Part shown: positions 1 to 8,451 of the stretch, in pieces
How positions within the stretch are numbered: the first letter of the stretch is position 1
Layout of the letters: every line of letters begins with the position of its first letter
Assembly (NCBI GenBank): GCA_000697335.1
Contig: JNEM01014275.1
Location: forward strand, 1-23,552
Direction of reading: 5' to 3'
Origin: Conidiobolus incongruus B7586
Lineage: Eukaryota; Entomophthoromycota; Entomophthoromycetes; Entomophthorales; Conidiobolaceae
DNA length: 23,552 nucleotides
Translations under genes and position numbers: made by a program
Notes under the pieces: generated by a model
The model's input: the letters and a program-made list of their open reading frames with translations, nothing else
Database searches by the model: none
What the model was told of the DNA's origin: nothing

Positions 1-1029
1 TAAAACTATTAATATATTTGAAAAATTAAAAATTAAAAAATTTCCCATTTTTTAAATTTAAGATAATAAATATAAAATATTAATGCAAAATTAATCCAAT
101 TATAATTAAGGTATAATTATAAATTAATATCAAAAATTAAAAATTTGCTAAAAATTTCCAAATATAATTATATTATAAATATCAAATTAAAAGTTTATTA
201 ATTTGTATTAAAGTAAAATATAGTGGTAATTTAATTTTTAATCAAATAAAATAAAATTACATTAATAAATAAAGAATTATAAAATTAATTTTATTATAAT
301 TCAATTTATAACAATAATTCATATAAATTTATCAAATTCAAATTCATTATTTAAATATTGAAAATATCAAATAATTGATTATAAAAATATCAAACTATTT
401 ATATTTATAAAACTTGATGAAATATTATTTCATAATAAAATATTAAAATTAATCTCAAATATAACTTTATATTTGAAATAAAATATAAATTAATGATAAT
501 TATTAATTAATTGGAATAAGTTTTAAAATATAAGTAATTATTAATAACCAAGTTCATAGTTTTCAATTTAATTATACAATAACATAGAAAAAAATATGTC
601 AAATATAATGATATTTTATATGAAGTAAAATAATTATAAAGGGTTATCTTATGCTAGATAATTATATATGAAATTATAGAGAATATATTTCTTTTAACAA
701 TGATCTCATAATCCAAATCAGTTATAATATTATAGATAATTTGAGACATTGCTTTTAAAATTAGTTTGTAATATAAATTGATCAAGGTTTAAATCATTTT
801 TGAACAAGGATCAAATAATTAAAATGAGAAACGAATTGTCCAATTAATATAGCTAAATATATTTGCAGTTTCCTATGAAAATTAATAATATATTATTTCA
901 TCGAAGATTGATTTAAAAATACTTGATCGCAGTTTAATGTTAATTGTTATATTTTAAATATAAATTATGGAGATTTCATAATTCATAATTAGGGTTAATC
1001 TATAAAATTAAATATTAGTAGGATTTATT
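1..1029. other. AT-rich spacer without recognised gene
   Basis: No open frame of useful length and no tRNA-like fold was seen on either strand. The stretch is made mostly of A/T runs and TAAT repeats. It lies downstream of the bS18m gene, so it should hold that gene's 3' untranslated end near its right edge. Confidence 0.6.
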
Positions 1030-1780
1030 TCAATTTTTGGTACTGATAGCACCAAAACCAGGTTTATAGGTAGTAGGGATTAAACCTATATGAATGAATT
1101 AGTATAATATTAAATAAATCAAATCAATAAAACTAATTTACCAAAAGCTCTAGCTCTTTTAATAGCCTTAGTAACTCTCTTTTGGTTTTCTACACTTAAA
1201 CCTATAATTAAAAATTAATAATTTTTTCAAAAATTATTTTAGTTTTTTTTTTAAAAAATTACCAGTTTGACTTCTAGGTTTAATCATACCCATTTGATTA
1301 ATATAACGGCTTAAAAAGTTAACATTCTAAATTGTTGTGGTAATTATTTAGAAAAATTAATTAAACATATATTATTTATTATTACCTTATAATGCTTCAG
1401 AGGATCAATACCGGCGTTTTGAAAAAAATCTTCTTTAGGTTTGAAAGCTTGTTGCTTTAAGTGGCGAATATAATTTTCTTCATCTAAATCGTGTGGTTGA
1501 TAGGTCTAATTAATTTAATAAATTAATTTTGAATTCAGGGTACTAAATTTTTTTTTGAATAAATACCTCAGATTTACCGAATTTTCTAGAAAGAGCAAAA
1601 GAATCGTCATCTAATCAATACTAGTTAATTAACTATAGTTTTAATTTATAATTAATTTATACCATCGTCGTTTTGATACAATTTGACAGAGGAAGTGGAA
1701 AATGAGCTAACTGAAAGAGCATTAGCAGTGGACCTTTTAACAATAGTATTGACAAAAGTAGTGCTTCTTAAAGCGTTCAT
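1030..1780 (-). CDS. RSM18: mitochondrial small-subunit ribosomal protein bS18m, six exons
   Basis: Subunit of the mitochondrial 30S-like ribosomal particle. Exons, in coding order, are 1663-1780, 1567-1610, 1386-1505, 1263-1326, 1142-1201 and 1030-1085. They join in frame into 153 residues ending in TGA. All five introns (52-61 nt) start GT and end AG. The N-terminus (MNALRSTTFVNTIVKRS) is basic and Ser/Thr-rich, like a mitochondrial presequence. The bS18 core lies at about residues 98-139: LSRYINQMG, KPRSQTG, LSVENQKRVTKAIKRARAFG and LIP. This matches the family pattern of bacterial S18 (LSRFI, KI.PRR.TGL, Q..L..AIKRAR.LGLLP). A short tail of 14 residues follows. The long N-terminal extension relative to bacterial S18 is usual for mitochondrial members. 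The splice model is my own reading, but every junction preserves frame and the conserved core spans four exons, so the gene call is firm. Confidence 0.88.
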
Positions 1781-2829
1781 TTTGAATTATAAAGTTTTAT
1801 CTGTTTTTTTATTAATTTTATAAATATTATTATTTTCAAGTTTAAAAAAGTCTTAAATTTGATTCCAATTGAATTTAAAATTATGGGATGTTGATAACTT
1901 TCATTTATCAAATTGAGAAATAATTTATATATCATACCTGGTTATTCATCAGTAGATTAGTAGAATAACTAAAAATAAATACGCTTGAAATAAAAATATT
2001 TAGGAATCAAAATTAACAATTTATATCATCCTTTTTTTACCTGTGATGTAAAACGAAAAATTAGTTTTATTTATATCAAGTTATCAAATTATAATCAAAC
2101 ATACTACGAACTAAGAAAGCGAGACCAGTAGCATCATTACTATCAAAAAAAGGTCCAGAGCTCAAAGAAGAATTTCAAGGATATAGTAATTTAATTGATT
2201 CTGGATCTATTAATTTTATTGAGGATTATCTTAATTTTTTAAATTTTCCCTCCTAAAAATTAAATAAAACATCAGCATCCAAATTTCAACTTTTCGTACT
2301 TTCCAAAACAGATTTATTAAATCATTGTGAAAAAGAAAGATTGACCATGAAGCGGAATTACAAAGAATATGATAATATTCAGGATAATGATTTATTTACA
2401 TGAATTTATGAGTATATTATTTTCTATTAATATTTATAATTACTTTCCAACCATATGGTTCTAATATAGTAACATAAATGCCAAATATTAGAAATCAAAG
2501 AAAATTGCAGTTATCAAATGAAAAAAAATTAATATCCATAAGTTGAAGAAAAATAAAGCGAATATTGAAAATAATTATACTGAATTAAGTTGCTAAAATA
2601 AGGCTAATATATAAAGTAATATTATATAGTAGCAGAATTGAGGATTACAAGTTATCAAAATAAATATAACAATAGCTTTACTTCATTAAATAAATATTCA
2701 CTATTTAATATGAATGGCATCTTTTATGTTGATAGTTTGTCCCTAAGAAACAAGTATTATTAAGATAAGTGGCAAACTAAAGTATAATTGAATATTTATA
2801 AAAATTTCGGAATAGTATGTTTAATCATA
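1781..2829. other. spacer between bS18m and pICln genes
   Basis: Both flanking genes are on the minus strand, so the left part should hold the bS18m promoter and the right end the pICln 3' untranslated region. Apart from the doubtful open frame at 2095-2403 on the plus strand, nothing recognisable was seen. Confidence 0.5.
2095..2403 (+). other. possible orphan exon(s) or gene relic, unrecognised
   Basis: A plus-strand frame runs from 2095 to a TAA at 2254-2256, then continues open in the same frame to a TGA at 2401-2403. The residues look protein-like and mixed rather than low-complexity (KKGPELKEEFQGYSNLID; later LSKTDLLNHCEKERLTMKRN). No ATG precedes the first part, so upstream exons would be needed. 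A GT at 2186 and an AG at 2275 could bound a 90-nt intron that keeps the frame and skips the TAA, but the removed part also looks protein-like. I recognise no family. It could be a real small split gene, a decayed gene, or chance. Confidence 0.25.
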
Positions 2830-3517
2830 TTAGGCATCTTCAAAACGCCCTTCATCATCATTATCGTCCTCACATTCATCTTCCTCATTTTGAGGTAAAT
2901 CCGTATTTGGATCAAAATCGGCGCCCATGCCATTAGCTAAAGCTTGTTCAAATAAATCTAATTGGTGTTGGTTGTTGGATTCTTCATATTCATTATCTTC
3001 TTCTTCTTCAGCATCGGGGTGAAGAGTTTGACAATGACAGATGGCATTATACAATTCATCAACTATTATAAATAAATGAGTAGGTTGAAATATTTTAAAG
3101 CTCAAAATAAAGTACCATTAGTATCTTGGCCAGGATAGCATAAAAGTTCGTTAACAGGTTCTTCTTCGTCATCATCTCGTTCTTCAGATGAAAAACCATC
3201 TAATAGCTGAATATAAACGCTAGGTTGGTCACCTTCGCGATTGATTGCATGAAGAATAATGTTTGGGTATGAAGTGGAAAAACCTATTTTATTTTCATGA
3301 TCGAAAAATCCGAAAAAGCTATAAGTAAATTTATTAATAGAAGAAATTTTTTTTACATTTAAATAGTTTACTTTTCATTCACATATATAGTTCCAATACC
3401 AAATTGATATTGTTGATTTTCTGGAATAACTTTGATAGTGGCATTATTTTGAATTAGTTTAAAGGAAGAGTCATTAGTTTGGGAAGTATCAAATTCTCTT
3501 AGAATGGTAATGGTCAT
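2830..3517 (-). CDS. CLNS1A: pICln-like methylosome subunit (CLNS1A family), three exons
   Basis: pICln is the chaperone that brings Sm proteins to the PRMT5 arginine methyltransferase during spliceosomal snRNP assembly. Exons in coding order are 3372-3517, 3116-3318 and 2830-3062, giving 193 residues; both introns are 53 nt. Residues 1 to about 92 form the PH-like domain: FGIGTIYVNE near 39-48 corresponds to the GTGTLYI segment of animal pICln, and GFSTSYPNIILHAIN to its GFSLEYPTISLHALS. An acidic stretch follows (ERDDDEEEP, about 95-103). Next come LYNAICHCQTLHPD (120-133), matching MFTAMCECQALHPD of the human protein, and a second long acidic region. The last residues, GRFEDA, match the conserved FEDA near the C-terminus. 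It is somewhat shorter than human pICln (237). A nucleocytoplasmic location is expected from the family. Confidence 0.88.
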
Positions 3518-3759
3518 TATTTATAGATTATTTATATGTTGAATATCTAGTTTTACTGATACTATTTTTAGTATGATATATTTATAGAATAAATTTATTA
3601 AAAAATTTGTATGGGATGAATGATGTATAAACCCATAATTTTTTTTGATTTAGTTTTTTGATAAGAAATTATGAGAGTAATGAAATGCAATTTTAAATAA
3701 TTAATTAATATGATTATTCAATGTTAAATCGTATTCTATATGAATCATAATTTTTAAAG

Positions 3760-5385
3760 ATGAATTCAAAAAATATAATAAAATCAATAACTCCCTTGTT
3801 AAATACTAGATTTAGAGCATCAATAATTTTTCTACCATTTTCATACTATATTAGAGATTATTCTCCAAATTCCAAAAATTTTCTACAAAATAGCATAAAT
3901 ATATCAATAAAAACGCCAGAAGGTATAATAAGTCAAAATATGGAATTAACTTCATCACCAAATCCTCAACTTATCGAGTTACTTCGCAAAAGTATATTAT
4001 TGCAGCATATGGATATCAGTGTGAAATTATATAAACAATGCTGCCAAGAGTTATACTATCTTATTGAGCCTGATGATCGAAGTCAATTAATCAAGTTAAT
4101 TGTGAAATCAATTAAAGCACTTCCACCTGAAATCAATCACCTTGATCTAAACCATAAAAAGCCAAAACCTTTGAAACCAAACTGGGCTAGTGAGTATTTG
4201 GATTGGTTAGTAGATGATACAATCCAAAGAAATAAAGTTTCTTGCAATGTATTTACTATCAAAGATTGGGAAATGATATTCGAAGGCTGGGGGAAGCAAT
4301 CCAACCTCACTAGATTGGAGATTGCTCTAAATTGTATTGTTCAATGTCATTATCCAGATGATAGCAGTACGCTGGATAGAATGAAAGTGCCAGGCAATTT
4401 TCATAAATTGAACAAGCTAATGAAATCATGGGATTGGAAATCGGTACCTCTGAATGACGAGCTACTCAACTCTGTCTTAAAGGTACGCAGTAAAGCACAA
4501 TCTATTACTATGAAATCTATCTTTCAGCTCTTTCAATTCGGTCAGAAACTTGCTCTTAATCCAGATCCATCAGCCATTGTCATTGGATTTCACAGGTGCT
4601 ATAGTAGTCCGGATACATTTTTACGCAAATTGAATGAGTTTATTGAATTGCAATTAATAAAAAAGAAGATTCTTGATGTTGAATTTTTTACGATAGCTTC
4701 TGATTGTATGCAAGGTAGAGGCATGTATGAAGAGTCTAAAGCCATATTAGACCATATGATCGATAATCTCAACGTCAGACCAAATGTATACGTAATGAAT
4801 ATGCAGATTAAAAACCTATTCCAAATTGGTGATACCAATTCCTTACACTCACTTTTATCACATTATAAAGAACGCTACAATGTAGAGCCAAACCAGGTCA
4901 CACTAAGTCAAATCTTTGATGGATTTGGGTCATTAGGTGAACTAGAAGCAATTGAAAGATGGTATCATGAGCTAGTGATTGAACGTGGTATCAAGCCTGG
5001 GATCCCCACTTATATTCACTTGATTCGTGCCTATGGTGCATTTGGCGAAATCTCGAAAGTAGATCAACTCGCTCAGGAGTACTTGAGCCGCTCAGATCTC
5101 CCAATCAAAGTTGAGCCAATCCATCATTTGATCAAAGCATATAGCTCTCTGTACTCATTTTCCAAGATTCGAGAATTGTACGAAATTTTATTAAGATCTC
5201 AAGTGACCATTTCTATTGGAGTCTGGACTAGTTTGATAAAAGCTTGTATAAATTGCAACGAAATTGAAGTTGGAGTAAAATGGTTAATTGAATCCAGCAA
5301 TCCAAAGCACCTTGGCACATTAGAACCTCATCTCGTTGAAATGCTCATGGAGACAGGTTGGTCAGGATTTAGTCATTCCAATTGA
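3760..5385 (+). CDS. pentatricopeptide repeat (PPR) protein, probably mitochondrial
   Basis: An intronless 541-residue frame. The C-terminal part holds about five consecutive PPR-like helical hairpins of 35-37 residues, at roughly 306-340, 341-376, 377-413, 414-449 and 450-484, with a partial sixth to about 510. Signature pieces are VRPNVYVMNMQIKNLF, VEPNQVTLSQIFDGFG, IKPGIPTYIHLIRAYG and VTISIGVWTSLIKAC, each followed by a second helix (for example EAIERWYHELVIERG). PPR proteins bind organellar RNA in a sequence-specific way, acting in stability, processing or translation. Residues 1-30 are rich in Ser, Asn and Lys/Arg with hydrophobics, compatible with a mitochondrial presequence. Residues 60-300 are helical but show no repeat I can name. 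Met61 is an alternative start. It diverges from the pICln gene across a 242-nt spacer that must hold both promoters. The RNA target cannot be read from the sequence. Confidence 0.8.
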   Translation: MNSKNIIKSITPLLNTRFRASIIFLPFSYYIRDYSPNSKNFLQNSINISIKTPEGIISQNMELTSSPNPQLIELLRKSILLQHMDISVKLYKQCCQELYYLIEPDDRSQLIKLIVKSIKALPPEINHLDLNHKKPKPLKPNWASEYLDWLVDDTIQRNKVSCNVFTIKDWEMIFEGWGKQSNLTRLEIALNCIVQCHYPDDSSTLDRMKVPGNFHKLNKLMKSWDWKSVPLNDELLNSVLKVRSKAQSITMKSIFQLFQFGQKLALNPDPSAIVIGFHRCYSSPDTFLRKLNEFIELQLIKKKILDVEFFTIASDCMQGRGMYEESKAILDHMIDNLNVRPNVYVMNMQIKNLFQIGDTNSLHSLLSHYKERYNVEPNQVTLSQIFDGFGSLGELEAIERWYHELVIERGIKPGIPTYIHLIRAYGAFGEISKVDQLAQEYLSRSDLPIKVEPIHHLIKAYSSLYSFSKIRELYEILLRSQVTISIGVWTSLIKACINCNEIEVGVKWLIESSNPKHLGTLEPHLVEMLMETGWSGFSHSN

Positions 5386-8300
5386 AGTAATTTTAAGCAT
5401 TATGATGATGAGATGGAGGATATTGAAACCAAAAAATTTACTCACCAACTGTAAAATATACTAATCATTTAATTCTCAAAGTATTTTATCAATTATTCTT
5501 TCCAAAATCTTCTATTGGTTTATATTTATCTTGCTTTTTGATATATCGATTTTAATTGCTTAATATATTACGCTTATATTTAAATATTGCGATTTTGATT
5601 CATTGTTAATACAATAATGCTTTAATTTCATTATAATTGTTGTTACCAAATTATTTCAAATTATTTTAATTTTAATTTTAATTTGATTAATATACTGTGA
5701 GAAATTTGATAAATCTCTAGTATTACCTAATCCTATGGAACTTTTAAAATCAAGGAAAACCCTTTCAAATACTTTCAATTATATGAATATAAATTTAAAG
5801 TTCGAGGTTTAAATCTTTAAGATTAAATCAAAATAGAAACCTTATGATATGGTCATTATATATAGTATTTGATATTGTATATAATCCACTTTTCTTGCCA
5901 GTTTAGAAAGATTTTGATTATGAATTAATAATCAAAGATCAAAAAGTAAGTAATAGATTTTGACTAATTTGAAATTTATGTTGTAATTTAACCATTTTTT
6001 AATAAAATTAAGTACATTAAGTGTAATGATATTGATTTGAATTGATTTTATCGATTGTCAGCAAAAAAGTTTGCATACGTTGGCCATTTATTCAACAAGT
6101 ACAATCGATAATATGATTAAAAATAGTTCTGTTGATATATATATATATATATTAATAAAATTTTGATTCATTATTTTTATATTATTCTGAAAACCATTTT
6201 TATATGTGATTTAAATGATTGTTGATACTAAGTATATAAATGTTACCAGGTTCAGATTTTAAATCTCACTTGGAATAATTAGAAAAATATTTTGCTTTAC
6301 TTTTGTAAAAATTAATATTCAATGTTTATTTGTTATTCAAGCTTATAAATTATTTGCAAAGTACAATTGAGATCAATTTCTATATATCTTATAAGTGTAA
6401 ACATATATAATAAAATATGATACCGTTTGTTATATATTTTAGTTCCATGTACTCCATATTAAAAAGCTTGAAATGTAATTGAAAATTTATATTTTTTATT
6501 TAACATACTTTTTATCTAAAATCATTATTAATTTGATATGAAAGGTAATTTATTATAATTTATCAAGGTAATTGTTATGATACATGTGTTATAAAACATT
6601 ATTATAGCCTCGAATTTTTTTCTTCAATTAATACTTGATTATTAATTTTGAAATTTAATATACTGATATGTGATTTATCTGGGTAAGTGATTTTCTAATA
6701 TTTTAAATTTACTTTTGAAAGTATATATATAATATAAACTGAGAATTTAACTTATGTTTCAGAACATATTAAACAGTTATCTTTAAATATGGCATATATT
6801 ATCAAAGCATGCTTCTAGTATCGATAATGATTTTAATAGTATTAATAAATCATTATTAAACATTCTTTAGTACAATATATTTAATTAACTTACAAATGAT
6901 AAAATTATATTCTAGGTAAACTAAAATTTATCAACAAACTCTTACCATATAAAATAGCCTTAAAATATATCACAATTTTACCAAGATAATTAATTATGTT
7001 TGATATCCATTATTTCTTTGAATTAAACTTTGCCATAATCTACTTTTTAATAATCTACAGTTGAATTAATCTTTTATTAATATGTAAATATAAAGCATTA
7101 ATAATCAATAAATTATTATCATTAATTATCACACCTTAACTCTTAAGATAACAAAACCCTTAATTAACAGTAGAGGTTTCACCTACCATCATAATTATTA
7201 TTATTAGATTTTATTATAAATAACCTAACTTATTCAAAGATAATACTTTAAGTAAGATATCTTGTATTTAAAACAATAAAGATAATAATATTAAGATAAA
7301 TATAGTTTTAATACAACAAATTTGAATTAATTATAAATTTATTAAAAAATAATATAGAACTAGATTACATTACTTCTACCTAAATTAACTTAATTAAAAT
7401 ATTGGTCAATTGTTGTAAGTTTGTTTTTATATTATATACCATACGCTATAATTACTTTAGTTACCATTTTGAAAAGATTCTTAAGCCTTATAATTAAACT
7501 AAAGATATATTTTATATATAAAATGCTTTTATTATGTTTTATATTATATTTATCTAATATTATTGGCAAGTATTGCTACTGGTTACTAGAGCCAATTAAT
7601 GATAATTTGCTTAGTGATCTTAATAAGATTATCTTAAGCTTTTTTTAATTTGATTATTATTGTATAAATATTATATAGAGACTTTAGAGTTCAATAAAAT
7701 AAACTTAAATATAAATTGTTAAAGGCTAATTAAATTGATTATTAGATAATAAAAAGTTATATTTCTAGCAATATTAATATCTTGATTTATATTTATATAA
7801 TAATAAAAATATTTAAAAATCTTGCTTGAATTAAGTTATATATTAAGATATCCATAGTTATTAAATTCCTGTATATATGATACCTATAATAAATAATTAT
7901 TATATATAAATAGTATTTGTTTATTTTATTAAATAAACTCTATTAAGTATAATAAAAATAGTTAAATATTATCATATTATTTTTGTTTTTATTATGTCTT
8001 TTTGGTCTTATTAATATATTTTGAATTTTAAATTCAAAAAAAAACTAATTAATAATTAACTTGGTAAATATTTCATATATCTTATAAGGAGTTTTTCTAA
8101 TATTTTTTTATTTAATAATATTTATTAATCAATTTTTTATCAAAATGACAAAATTTTTTATTTTTTGAATTTTTTCCTTATTTGATAAATAAATTAAATA
8201 GGAACTAATTTATTATAAAATCATATAATAATTTTGATGCTAGAATTCCATTTTTATTAATAATTAATAATAAAATATTACACTCACTTTTAATTTTAAT

Positions 8301-8432
8301 TATTTTTAAAATCTAATAAAAGAATTTATAATATTTATAATTAAAAGCCAATTATATTACTTTTTTGAAATTATTTATAATTCATCTAAACTTTAGAAAA
8401 CTTTTTAATATTAGTTAAATTAATACTAGAAT
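5386..8432. other. gene-free AT-rich stretch, left of the adapter junction
   Basis: No multi-exon gene, tRNA or transposon could be assembled on either strand. A 76-codon open frame at 7421-7648 (TTG start, no ATG near its beginning) is what one expects by chance in DNA this AT-rich. From about 7060 rightward the sequence looks even poorer in G and C than the 5400-7000 part. Confidence 0.55.
6135..6152. repeat. (AT)9 microsatellite
   Basis: A perfect run of nine AT dinucleotides in non-coding DNA downstream of the PPR gene. Such runs are common in AT-rich spacers and no function is implied. Confidence 0.9.
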
Positions 8433-8451
8433 AGATGTGTATAAGAGACAG
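8433..8451. other. Tn5 mosaic end (Nextera adapter) left in the assembly
   Basis: The 19 bases AGATGTGTATAAGAGACAG are an exact copy of the hyperactive Tn5 mosaic end used in tagmentation libraries. This is a synthetic hybrid of the IS50 ends and is not found as such in natural eukaryotic DNA. No transposase gene and no second end are present, so it is not an inserted transposon. A 19-mer match by chance in 23 kb is negligible. The flanking sequences were probably joined through an untrimmed adapter or a mate-pair circularisation junction. Confidence 0.93.

Noticed and set aside
7421-7648. 76-codon hydrophobic open frame in the gene desert
   Set aside because: It starts at TTG, has no ATG near its beginning and no family resemblance. 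At about 80% AT a frame this long is expected a few times by chance in a window of this size.
8433-8451. A natural Tn5/IS50 insertion
   Set aside because: Only one 19-bp end is present, there is no transposase, and the sequence is the engineered mosaic end rather than a wild-type IS50 end.
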